Part shown: piece by piece, positions 1-5,852 of the stretch
How positions within the stretch are numbered: the stretch's first letter is position 1
How the letters are laid out: the number at the start of each line of letters is the position of its first letter
Assembly (NCBI GenBank): GCA_012521625.1
Contig: JAAYLY010000176.1
Location: 1 to 6,923 of the forward strand
DNA: 6,923 nt
Direction of reading: 5' to 3'
Origin: Tissierellia bacterium
Lineage (GTDB): Bacteria > Bacillota > Clostridia > Tissierellales > Tissierellaceae
Notes under the pieces: generated by a model
Databases searched by the model: none
Seen by the model: the letters and a program-made list of their open reading frames with translations, nothing else
What the model was told of the DNA's origin: nothing
Made by a program: the position numbers and the translations under genes

Positions 1-627
1 GAAGTAAATAGGTTAACTAAGTTGGTGGAGGATTTAAGGTCTAGCTTTGAATCCTCTGATGCCTCCCTTATTTTAAACAAGAGTAAATTCAACCTATCTG
101 AGGAGCTTGAAAGGATCACAGCTACCTTTAACCCTATCTATCAATCAAAGGATTATTCACTGGAAACTTCCATAGAAAAAGGTATAGAAGTTATTATGGA
201 TAGGGATAAGTTTCGCCAGATCATCTTCAACCTCCTGTCCAACTCCTTAAGGTACCTGAGGGAGGATGGCAGGGTGGTGGTTGGCTTGAGTAAAGTAATC
301 ATGCCTAAGGTGAGGGAAATAAGAAAAGTTAACCCTATAAATAAGAGAAATTTAAATGATACTACTACATTAGAAAATAGCATAATTAAAATAACTATTG
401 AAGATAACGGCATGGGAATAAAGGATGAAGACCTACCCCATATCTTCGAAAGGTTTTACAGGGCTGATGGTTCTAGAAATAAGGAATCCGGCGGCAGTGG
501 ATTAGGCCTAGCTATAGTGAAGAATTTAGTTGAAGCCCATGGTGGAAAGATCTATGTGGAAAGCCAATGGGGAAAGGGGACTAAGTTTACCCTTCAATTC
601 CCCCAAGATTCAATTTCACCAAAATAA
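1..627 (+). CDS. Sensor histidine kinase, C-terminal part (5' end outside window)
   Basis: This is the catalytic end of a two-component sensor kinase, which would autophosphorylate a histidine and pass the phosphate to a response regulator; neither that histidine nor the sensor domain is in the window. The frame is open from base 1. The first codons (EVNRLTKLVEDLR) look like the second helix of a HisKA dimerisation domain, so the TTG at 22 is an internal Leu and not a start. In window numbering, the HATPase_c domain follows: N box around residues 71-86 (FNLLSNSLRYL), G1 box DNGMGI at 135-140, F box FERFYRAD at about 149-156, and G2 box GGSGLGLAIV at 164-173. It ends normally with GTKFTLQFP and a TAA stop. 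A Lys/Arg/Asn-rich stretch of about 28 residues separates the N-box strand from the G1 strand and is longer than usual. The domain is resolved, but the stimulus and partner are not. The best general match is the PhoR/WalK class. Confidence 0.93.
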   Translation, partial: EVNRLTKLVEDLRSSFESSDASLILNKSKFNLSEELERITATFNPIYQSKDYSLETSIEKGIEVIMDRDKFRQIIFNLLSNSLRYLREDGRVVVGLSKVIMPKVREIRKVNPINKRNLNDTTTLENSIIKITIEDNGMGIKDEDLPHIFERFYRADGSRNKESGGSGLGLAIVKNLVEAHGGKIYVESQWGKGTKFTLQFPQDSISPK

Positions 628-688
628 TATCAATAGCTAAATGTAAATTCATTATAAATAGTTTAAAAATAAATCTATTAAATAAAGA

Positions 689-716
689 TAAAACTCCCTA
701 CTGAGAGGGAGTTTTA
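689..716. terminator. Bidirectional intrinsic terminator between convergent genes
   Basis: An 11-bp perfect stem (TAAAACTCCCT at 689-699, AGGGAGTTTTA at 706-716) encloses a 6-nt loop. Read on the minus strand, it is followed by a T-rich stretch (TTTTATCTTTATTT), which suits the end of the M20/ABC operon. On the plus strand it gives a shorter TTTT run, which suits the end of the histidine kinase gene. It lies 61 nt past the kinase stop and 10 nt past the amidohydrolase stop. Sharing between the two convergent units is inferred from placement. Confidence 0.85.
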
Positions 717-726
717 ATAAGGGAGA

Positions 727-2163
727 TTAATATTTACCAATAGGAGGTTTTACGTAGTCTGGCAGGGGACATTCATATTTTCCACCGTTTTGAACTACTA
801 CCTCCTCCTTAGCTTCTTCTATTACATCAGGCCTCTTTGCCGTCCTAATGGCTGCAAGAGCCATGGCCTTAGCTGCAGTTAGCATGCCCTTATAACCTAT
901 GCTGCTGTTGGATTGTGCAGTAGTTTGCCAAGTGTGGCCCACATTTCCTATACACTGGCATGCTATATGGAAGTTTAAGGTTGGAACACAGTAAGATACA
1001 TCCCCCACATCTGTGGAACCGCCGGCATAGCTTACATTCCTTCCATCGTAGGGATGGACCACATCGTCCAAGGGCCTTTCTAGCTTTTCCTCCAACCTAC
1101 CTATACCATAGGTCTGGATTATGGTATTTTTTATACCTTCCAAGGTTTCTTCATTGTAGCTATTGAGGATTTCCCTAGCAAAGAGATAATCCTCCTCATC
1201 CCACTTAGGTGGCCCAACATCCTTCAGGGCCTGGTCAGCTATTGGAGCCAGCTTGCTGTTGGTCCTATAGTCTGAAAAGGCCATGGTAATTTCATAATCA
1301 ACCCTGGTTTCGGTCATCAAGGCTGCCCCCTGGGCCACCTTAACCACCCTTTGGAATAGCTTCTTCATATCCTTAACCTTAGGGGACCTAACCTCATATT
1401 TAACTTGGACATAATCCTGAACCACATTGGGAGCTACGCCCCCAGCATTGGCGTAGGCATAGTGGATCCTCTCCTGGTCATACATATGCTCCCTTAGATA
1501 ATTGCAGCCTACGCTCATCAGCTCTGCTGCATCTAAGGCACTCCTACCCAGCCAGGGTGAGCCACCTGCATGGGAGGATATCCCCCTGAAGGTAAAGTTG
1601 GCTCCCATTATGGCTAGGCTCCTATTGGACTGGACTTCATTTTTAGTGGCTGGGTGCCAGGTATAGACAAAGTCCACTCCATCAAAGACTCCAGCCCTGG
1701 CCATAAACTGCTTGGAACCTGCCCCTTCCTCCGCCGGACAGCCGAAATAGATTACAGTCCCATCTAGATTGTTGGCTAATAAATACTCCTTACAGGCCAA
1801 GGCTGCAGCCAGAGAACCTACCCCTAGAAGGTTGTGGCCACATCCGTGCCCTGGAGCACTTTCTTCAAATGGCTTCCTTTCTGCCACAGCTGCCTCCTGA
1901 CTTAATGTATCTAGGGCATCATACTCCCCTAGGAAGCCGAAGACTGGACTACTACTGCCAAAGCTGGCTTTAAAGCTGGTGGGAATAGCTGCAAGCCCTT
2001 CTTGGATTTCAAAACCTTCCCTCCTTAATACCTCAATTAAAAGGTTGGCTGACTTAACTTCTTCATAGGGAAGCTCAGCAAACTCCCATACCCTAGAAGC
2101 AAGTTCTATGAAAAATTCCTTTCTATCTTCAATATATCTTTCGATAAATTCCAAGTCTAACAT
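727..2163 (-). CDS. M20 family amidohydrolase/dipeptidase, AbgB-like
   Basis: This is a cytoplasmic zinc-type M20 metallohydrolase that cleaves an amide bond. It resembles over its full length the B subunit of Escherichia coli p-aminobenzoyl-glutamate hydrolase (AbgB, about 480 aa). Visible motifs are GEYDALDTL (79-87), the metal-binding HGCGHNLLG (106-114, with C108 and H110), catalytic-type PAEEG (143-147), WHP (169-171), the dimerisation-lid SSHAG (196-200), STDVGDVS (383-390) and the late metal ligand region GHTWQ (409-413). No signal peptide is seen. I chose the ATG at 2163 (478 aa) because an in-frame ATG at 2175 is built into the ribosome binding site GGAGG, which sits 5 nt before 2163. 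It is the last gene of the T-box-controlled ABC transporter operon, 15 nt after the ATPase stop. The substrate is not readable from sequence. Context favours a histidine-containing dipeptide or N-acyl-histidine over a folate fragment; this is inference. No AbgA partner is present in the window. Confidence 0.9.
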   Translation of the reverse strand: MLDLEFIERYIEDRKEFFIELASRVWEFAELPYEEVKSANLLIEVLRREGFEIQEGLAAIPTSFKASFGSSSPVFGFLGEYDALDTLSQEAAVAERKPFEESAPGHGCGHNLLGVGSLAAALACKEYLLANNLDGTVIYFGCPAEEGAGSKQFMARAGVFDGVDFVYTWHPATKNEVQSNRSLAIMGANFTFRGISSHAGGSPWLGRSALDAAELMSVGCNYLREHMYDQERIHYAYANAGGVAPNVVQDYVQVKYEVRSPKVKDMKKLFQRVVKVAQGAALMTETRVDYEITMAFSDYRTNSKLAPIADQALKDVGPPKWDEEDYLFAREILNSYNEETLEGIKNTIIQTYGIGRLEEKLERPLDDVVHPYDGRNVSYAGGSTDVGDVSYCVPTLNFHIACQCIGNVGHTWQTTAQSNSSIGYKGMLTAAKAMALAAIRTAKRPDVIEEAKEEVVVQNGGKYECPLPDYVKPPIGKY

Positions 2164-2168
2164 TTTTA

Positions 2169-2173
2169 CCTCC
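2169..2173 (-). promoter_or_regulatory. Ribosome binding site fixing the amidohydrolase start
   Basis: GGAGG on the minus strand lies 5 nt before the ATG at 2163. It overlaps codons 2-3 of the longer reading from 2175, so the longer start would have no usable site of its own. Confidence 0.8.
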
Positions 2174-2178
2174 ATCTG

Positions 2179-2916
2179 CTAATATAATAGCTTGCTTAGG
2201 AAATCGATAGTCCTAGGATTTTTAGGATTATTAAAGATTTCCTCAGGCCTTCCCTGCTCCTGAATGATCCCATCGGCCATAAACAATATCCTATCGCTTA
2301 TTTCCTTTGCAAATCCCATCTCATGGGTTACTATAATGGCCGTTATTCCGGTCTTTACCAGATCCCTTATTACCTCTAATACTTCCTTAACCATCTCCGG
2401 GTCCAAGGCACTGGTAGGTTCATCAAAGAGTAATAGCTCTGGTTCCATGGCCATGGCTCTAATAATGGCCAACCTCTGCTTTTGACCCCCTGATAACTTT
2501 GTTGGATATTCATCCCTCTTATCAGCAAGGCCTACCCTTTCCAGAAGTTCCATAGCCCTTTTCTCAGCCTCAGCCTTAGGGATCCCCTTCTCCAATATGG
2601 GTGCTAAGGTGATATTTTCTATAACCCTTAGGTGGGGAAAGGCATTAAACTGCTGAAAGACCATCCCTATCCTCTGCCTGTATTTGGCTATGTTAATTCC
2701 CTTATCCAATAAGTTTACTCCCTCAAAGTATACCCTGCCGGAAGTGGGGATTTCCAATAGGTTTAAACACCTTAAAAAAGTACTCTTTCCACTGCCTGAA
2801 GGGCCTATGATGGAGACAACTTCCCCCTCATAGATGGTTTCATTTATATCTTTAAGTACCTCTAAATCTCCGAAGGATTTATATAGCTTTTCAACCCTAA
2901 TTATTTCCCTACTCAT
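2179..2916 (-). CDS. Amino acid ABC transporter ATP-binding protein (HisP/GlnQ type)
   Basis: This is the cytoplasmic ATPase that powers a polar amino acid importer; two copies would dock on the permease dimer. All motifs are intact in 245 residues: Walker A GPSGSGKST (38-46), Q-loop QQFNAFPHL (88-96), ABC signature LSGGQKQR (141-148), Walker B LLLFDEPT (161-168), D-loop SALD (169-172) and switch histidine H198 in VTHEM. Length and motif spelling fit the polar amino acid uptake (PAAT) family. I chose the ATG at 2916. It overlaps the end of the permease gene by 8 nt (ATGAGTAG), which suggests translational coupling, and AGGAG lies 11 nt upstream, a slightly long spacing. A TTG at 2937 would add seven residues but has no good ribosome binding site. 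The family does not by itself tell histidine from glutamine, arginine or cystine; the T-box upstream points to histidine. Confidence 0.95.
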   Translation of the reverse strand: MSREIIRVEKLYKSFGDLEVLKDINETIYEGEVVSIIGPSGSGKSTFLRCLNLLEIPTSGRVYFEGVNLLDKGINIAKYRQRIGMVFQQFNAFPHLRVIENITLAPILEKGIPKAEAEKRAMELLERVGLADKRDEYPTKLSGGQKQRLAIIRAMAMEPELLLFDEPTSALDPEMVKEVLEVIRDLVKTGITAIIVTHEMGFAKEISDRILFMADGIIQEQGRPEEIFNNPKNPRTIDFLSKLLY

Positions 2917-3571
2917 TTGCCTGCAATCTCCTCTCAAATAGGGTTAAACCCTTAGTCAGTACCGAAGTTAAAAGTAGATAGATAATTCCAACTATGACTA
3001 AAGAGGGGACAGCCTGGAAGGTGGCAGACTGTACCGTCTTATAGGAGGTCATCAACTCCTGCAGGAAGAAGACCGATGCTAAGGAGGTCTGCTTGATCAT
3101 GGAAATATACTGGTTACCTAAAGCTGGCAATATATTCTTTATGGCCTGAGGCAGGACTATCCTCCTAAAGGTATTTTTATTAGACATACCTAGAGATTTA
3201 GCAGCCTCTATTTGCCCCTTATCCACCGCCTGTATCCCTGCCCTAATTACCTCAGCTACATAGGAGCTGGCATTTACTATTAGGGCAATGATGATGCTGG
3301 CTGTATCCGATAACTCAAAGGGCAGGGCCTTAGGTAACACCAACCAGAAGAAGTATAGCTGCAAGAGGATGGGGGTTCCCCTTAAAAGCCCTATATAGAT
3401 ATTGGTAAACCAATCAAGGACCTTGATCTTGGATAACTTCATTACCGCTATTAAAGTACCTAGTAGAGTAGCTGCAAAGACCGTTATGGCGGAAAACCAT
3501 AAGGTACCAAGCAAGCCTTCTATATATACATAATCATATTTTTGCCAAAGTTTGATTATGGTGCTAACCAT
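2909..3571 (-). CDS. Amino acid ABC transporter permease (HisM/GlnP type)
   Basis: This is the membrane channel subunit of the polar amino acid importer, 220 residues long, typical for the family. Hydrophobic segments are visible at about 20-43, 55-80, 90-108, 145-172 and 188-208, matching the usual five-helix HisM fold. LLRGTPILLQLYF (62-74) is the conserved segment of this family. The EAA loop, which contacts the ATPase, is recognisable as EVIRAGIQAVDKGQIEAAKSLGMS (about 107-130) followed by the conserved IVLPQA (138-143). Only one permease gene is present, so the channel is probably a homodimer. ATG at 3571 follows GGATGGAG with 5 nt spacing. The gene begins 25 nt after the binding protein stop, and its TAG stop lies inside the start region of the ATPase gene. 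Specificity for histidine is inferred from the T-box. Confidence 0.95.
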   Translation of the reverse strand: MVSTIIKLWQKYDYVYIEGLLGTLWFSAITVFAATLLGTLIAVMKLSKIKVLDWFTNIYIGLLRGTPILLQLYFFWLVLPKALPFELSDTASIIIALIVNASSYVAEVIRAGIQAVDKGQIEAAKSLGMSNKNTFRRIVLPQAIKNILPALGNQYISMIKQTSLASVFFLQELMTSYKTVQSATFQAVPSLVIVGIIYLLLTSVLTKGLTLFERRLQANE

Positions 3572-3596
3572 CCTATCTCCATCCTTCTATAATAAG

Positions 3597-4478
3597 TTAT
3601 AGTCCTAAAGTCTTTGCATACTCCGTATATTCCCTATACCAGTCTTCGTAAATTCCTCTTTCCAAGACCTCATCTATTATTTCATTTATCCTTTCAGTCA
3701 ATTCATCTTCCCCCTTTGGAATGCCTATCCTAGTCCCTTGGGTACTCTTATCGACCACAAACTCAAATTCTTCAACTACCATTAGGCCTGCAGCTGGGTT
3801 GGCATCTACATATAGCTGGGCCATACTCTTAGAGACTGCAGCCACATCTGCCTTACCCTCCTGAACCATTAGGAAACCATCGGTGGTTGCAGAAACCCTT
3901 TTAAACTCCTTGTATGCCGGTACTTGCTCCAATACGAACAGTTCTTGTAAAGATCCACTTTGAGCAACTATTACCCTATCTACAAGGTCTGCAGGACCCT
4001 TTATTATATCCTTATCCTCCTCCCTTATTAATAGGCCGTAGCCTGGATTGTTCTCTGCAAAGTAATAGCCCTTAGACATATTCATGGCTTCTGCCCTTGC
4101 CGGTGTATAGCTTAGGGCTGATATGGCTAAATCATATTTACCCTCTGTTATACTGCTTAGGACTGCTGAAAATTCCAGGGGGACTAGCCTTAGTTCCACC
4201 CCTAACTTTTCAGCTATATATTTTGCCAGCTCCACATCGGCCCCTACAATCTGCTCTCCACCATCCCTAGATGGATCGATAAATTCAAAGGGGGCAAAGT
4301 ATGGCTCCATTACCACCTCTATATAGCCCCGCTCTAGGATTGCTTCTAACCTGTTCTTTGCCTGACTGGCTTCTACATCCTTTGAACTACATCCTGTGAT
4401 GAAACTTGCCATTAGGCTAAATAGAAGTACAATAAATACTAACCTCTTATAAGACTTCCTTCCAATAACCCTTTTCAT
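3597..4478 (-). CDS. Amino-acid-binding lipoprotein of ABC importer (SBP family 3), predicted histidine-binding
   Basis: This is the extracellular solute-binding protein that hands amino acids to the permease, anchored to the membrane outer face by a lipid. The signal peptide has a basic start (MKRVIGRKSYKR), a hydrophobic core at about 13-26 and the lipobox ITGC, with Cys30 as the predicted lipidated residue. The mature part is a bacterial family 3 binding protein: PYFAPFEFID (59-68), VGADVELAKYIAEKLG (78-93) and YDLAISALSYTPARAE (115-130). R128 in the TPAR turn corresponds to the arginine that normally holds the ligand carboxylate. AVSKSMAQLYV and the C-terminal helices complete the second lobe. 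I chose the ATG at 4478 (293 aa) because AGGAGG sits 6 nt upstream; a longer reading from 4511 (GTG) spoils the signal peptide. It is the first gene after the T-box leader, about 90 nt beyond the leader terminator. Family assignment is firm; ligand identity rests on the leader. Confidence 0.95.
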   Translation of the reverse strand: MKRVIGRKSYKRLVFIVLLFSLMASFITGCSSKDVEASQAKNRLEAILERGYIEVVMEPYFAPFEFIDPSRDGGEQIVGADVELAKYIAEKLGVELRLVPLEFSAVLSSITEGKYDLAISALSYTPARAEAMNMSKGYYFAENNPGYGLLIREEDKDIIKGPADLVDRVIVAQSGSLQELFVLEQVPAYKEFKRVSATTDGFLMVQEGKADVAAVSKSMAQLYVDANPAAGLMVVEEFEFVVDKSTQGTRIGIPKGEDELTERINEIIDEVLERGIYEDWYREYTEYAKTLGL

Positions 4479-4484
4479 CTTACC

Positions 4485-4490
4485 CCTCCT
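4485..4490 (-). promoter_or_regulatory. Ribosome binding site fixing the binding-protein start
   Basis: A perfect AGGAGG on the minus strand lies 6 nt before the ATG at 4478. It supports the shorter lipoprotein start over the upstream in-frame GTG at 4511. Confidence 0.9.
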
Positions 4491-4567
4491 AAATTTTGAA
4501 AGCTCTCCCACTTTTTTTGTTAAAAGTTAAAAGCTATTAGTTATTCCAAAATATAATAGTCTACATT

Positions 4568-4605
4568 AAAAAACTCCCGTCCTCTGGCTAGCAGAGGACG
4601 AGAGT
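4568..4605 (-). terminator. T-box intrinsic terminator
   Basis: A 14-bp stem with one G-U pair (minus-strand arms ACTCTCGTCCTCTG and CAGAGGACGGGAGT), a 5-nt loop CTAGC and a run of six T. The 5' arm contains CGTCCTC (4594-4600), which is also the partner of the T-box sequence, so terminator and antiterminator exclude each other. Confidence 0.93.
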
Positions 4606-4830
4606 ATAACTCACGTGTTCCCACCTCAATTTATTGATACCTCGCGATATCAACCTCATTAGGTACTATCATACCCTAGCACTATATCGGGTGCGCCCGA
4701 ATAAGACTACTCTTTCCCTTTCGCCTTATTTGCTCAGGGATGTGTTCAACAACTATTGTTTGTGCATTTCCACCAGCCATGCACTCTCTAGAAAACAATG
4801 AGGTTGTTTACTATTTCCCTTCATCGCTTT
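4568..4830 (-). promoter_or_regulatory. T-box riboswitch leader, predicted to sense uncharged tRNA-His
   Basis: In the 5' leader of the transporter operon, binding of uncharged tRNA should stabilise an antiterminator and let transcription continue. Elements read on the minus strand: the k-turn motif GATGAAGGGA (4816-4825, fits GNUGNNNRGA); helix AGGGA/TCCCT; a specifier loop with AATAGTA on one side (4809-4815) and GAACACA on the other (4741-4747); helix AACAAC/GTTGTT; and a distal hairpin GTGCAT/ATGCAC after an AGAGAG segment. The specifier codon by position is CAC (4742-4744), His. A linker stem-loop AATAAG/CTTATT and a CGGG/CCCG hairpin follow. Stem III is an 8-bp stem with a GCGA tetraloop (4634-4653). 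The T-box sequence GAGGTGGGAACACG (4614-4627) can pair GAGG and ACG with the CGTCCTC of the terminator arm. The UGGN base is G (4620), complementary to C73, the usual tRNA-His discriminator. Codon and discriminator agree. Confidence 0.93.
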
Positions 4831-4843
4831 ATCATGTTAAAAT

Positions 4844-5035
4844 TTAATTTATACTATACCACGACAAAGGGAATTTGTAAATACCTTTTTTTAAATATTT
4901 GCTTCCCTTACTCATACCTGCATTTTTAATTATCCTATTTAAGGATGCTTCCTCATAACTTTTAGAGGAAAACTCATCCAGGGCTGCTTTTAATAAGTCA
5001 TTTTCCCTTTGGAATCTCTTTTCTTTCCTATTCAA
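4844..5035 (-). pseudogene. Truncated TetR-family regulator, N-terminal DNA-binding domain only
   Basis: This is the front end of a TetR/AcrR-type repressor. The residues LLKAALDEFSSKSYEEASL, then NRIIKNAGMSKGS, match the first helices and helix-turn-helix of the family. The expected continuation after SKGS (FYxYFxxKExL and about 130 ligand-binding residues) is missing. Instead there is a short tail (KYLKKGIYKFPLSWYSIN) and a TAA stop at 4844-4846. I prefer the TTG start at 5035 (63 codons), which has AGGTGA just upstream; a GTG at 5044 (66 codons) is the alternative. TetR proteins are normally about 190-200 residues, so this is most likely a remnant. It could still make a short DNA-binding peptide, but that is speculative since TetR proteins dimerise through the missing domain. 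Its last codons carry the promoter of the downstream operon. Confidence 0.72.
4853..4881 (-). promoter_or_regulatory. Vegetative (sigma-A type) promoter of the T-box/ABC operon
   Basis: On the minus strand, TTTACA (4876-4881) and TATAGT (4853-4858) are separated by exactly 17 bp. Each differs from consensus at one base. The predicted start is near 4846, about 20 nt before Stem I of the T-box. The promoter lies inside the last codons of the truncated tetR reading frame. Confidence 0.8.
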
Positions 5036-5063
5036 AGATATCACCTACTTCAACCCTAATTGT

Positions 5064-5086
5064 TAGACAACCCAGTCTAGACCAGG
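5064..5086. promoter_or_regulatory. Candidate operator palindromes upstream of the tetR remnant
   Basis: A 16-bp imperfect palindrome centred on TCTAGA (CCCAGTCTAGACCAGG, 5071-5086) overlaps a second inverted pair, TAGAC at 5064-5068 and GTCTA at 5075-5079, giving TAGAC-6-GTCTA. The site lies 28-50 nt before the tetR remnant start, where TetR repressors often bind their own promoter. Whether it is bound by anything is unknown. Confidence 0.4.
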
Positions 5087-5098
5087 CGGTTTATAAAT

Positions 5099-5127
5099 AT
5101 ATGACTGTAATTATAAAACTTTGTCAA
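5099..5127 (-). promoter_or_regulatory. Possible promoter of the tetR remnant
   Basis: A perfect -35 TTGACA is present on the minus strand at 5122-5127. The best -10 at 17-bp spacing is poor (TCATAT, 5099-5104), and a better TATATT lies at 20 bp. The candidate operator palindrome lies just downstream. Only the -35 is convincing. Confidence 0.35.
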
Positions 5128-5151
5128 TTTAATTCAATAGATTTAAATACA

Positions 5152-5190
5152 AAAAACCATGATGCTAGATAAACTTGCATCATGGTTTTT
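5152..5190 (-). terminator. Intrinsic terminator of the NA37-thpR operon
   Basis: A 14-bp perfect stem (AAAAACCATGATGC at 5152-5165, GCATCATGGTTTTT at 5177-5190) has an 11-nt loop. On the minus strand the stem ends in a run of six T, about 120 nt after the thpR stop. The plus-strand reading also has a T run, but no plus-strand gene precedes it. Confidence 0.88.
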
Positions 5191-5289
5191 ATCTTTTAAT
5201 AGTGTTTCTACTCCCACTATTTTAACACCGCCTTATAAATTACTATCTACAGCATTATAATATTTAATAGTTAGACCTATACTTTTATC

Positions 5290-5309
5290 ATTATCTTATA
5301 TTATCTTAT
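5290..5309. repeat. Two tandem copies of a 10-bp AT-rich unit
   Basis: ATTATCTTAT occurs twice without a gap just past the thpR stop codon. It is low-complexity sequence and no function is apparent. The rest of the gap from 5191 to 5289 holds only a weak 7-bp inverted repeat (5198-5204 with 5215-5221). Confidence 0.6.
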
Positions 5310-5312
5310 TAT

Positions 5313-5843
5313 TTATAATTTCTTGGAATAAATCACTTCATAAACCAGCTTACCCTCAATATGCTTACTTTCCATTAAATCCACTGATTTTACTTCTATC
5401 TGGATTTTATCCAGAAGCCTATTAACCTCTTCTTGATTAAAAGACCTTAACTTCACCCTCCTGCCCAGGGTAATATGGGGCCTGTACTTTCTATTTTCTA
5501 ATTTAAAGCCCTTTTCTAATAGGAGCTTATGGAGGTTACTTTGAAGAGTCATCAATTCCTCACTGTCTTGGATTCCCAGCCAGTAGATATGGCCATCCAT
5601 CCTCTTGAAAAAACCTAGATTTTTCAGCTTCAGGTTAAAGGGATTATGGCTCAACTTATCCATAGCATCCTGAATATCCCCTATCCTTTCCTCAGGAATT
5701 TCCCCCAAGAATTCCAGGGTTAGATGAAGGTTATCCCTATGGACAAACCTACCCTGCCTAGCATTTTTCTCTACTAAAGTCTTTATCCTATCTATCTTAT
5801 CCTTTACATCATGATTGAAATTTATAGCTATAAATAACCTCAT
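5313..5843 (-). CDS. thpR: RNA 2',3'-cyclic phosphodiesterase (ThpR/LigT, 2H family)
   Basis: This is a small cytoplasmic 2H phosphoesterase. Family members hydrolyse 2',3'-cyclic phosphate RNA ends to 2'-phosphates and can join tRNA halves through a 2'-5' bond in vitro; the physiological role in bacteria is unclear. Both catalytic HxTx motifs are present in 176 residues: HLTL at 40-43 (within DNLHLTLEFLGEI) and HITL at 123-126 (within YRPHITLGR). MRLFIAI at the N-terminus is the usual first strand. Length matches the family. The ATG at 5843 has GGGTGATAGG upstream, and the gene starts 9 nt after the stop of the NA37 gene, so the two are co-transcribed. The terminator at 5152-5190 ends the unit. 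No oddities seen. Confidence 0.93.
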   Translation of the reverse strand: MRLFIAINFNHDVKDKIDRIKTLVEKNARQGRFVHRDNLHLTLEFLGEIPEERIGDIQDAMDKLSHNPFNLKLKNLGFFKRMDGHIYWLGIQDSEELMTLQSNLHKLLLEKGFKLENRKYRPHITLGRRVKLRSFNQEEVNRLLDKIQIEVKSVDLMESKHIEGKLVYEVIYSKKL

Positions 5844-5852
5844 CCTATCACC

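Noticed and set aside
22..24. TTG as the start codon of a complete 201-residue protein
   Set aside because: The frame is open to base 1 and the earlier codons (EVNRLTK) continue a HisKA helix, so the gene is simply cut by the window edge.
2917..2937. TTG start at 2937 for the ATPase
   Set aside because: It lies inside the permease gene without a ribosome binding site; the internal ATG at 2916 gives the normal N-terminus of the family.
4479..4511. Longer start (GTG at 4511) for the binding protein
   Set aside because: It would put 11 extra residues before a normal lipoprotein signal peptide and run through the AGGAGG that serves the ATG at 4478.
4741..4745. AAC (Asn) or ACA (Thr) as the T-box specifier codon
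   Set aside because: Both are one base out of the register set by the helices and by comparison with the glyQS leader, and neither tRNA has the C73 needed to match the UGGG bulge.
4844..4920. Frameshift restoring a full-length TetR protein
   Set aside because: The other two frames hit stop codons within about 20 codons, and the space beyond 4830 is filled by the T-box, so the C-terminal domain is absent and not merely out of frame.
5198..5221. Inverted repeat AATAGTG/CACTATT as a terminator or regulatory hairpin
   Set aside because: It is only 7 bp with a 10-nt loop and no U tract, in AT-rich DNA where such repeats occur by chance.
5290..5309. Tandem ATTATCTTAT copies as the edge of a CRISPR or larger repeat array
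   Set aside because: There are only two adjacent copies without spacers; it is ordinary low-complexity sequence.
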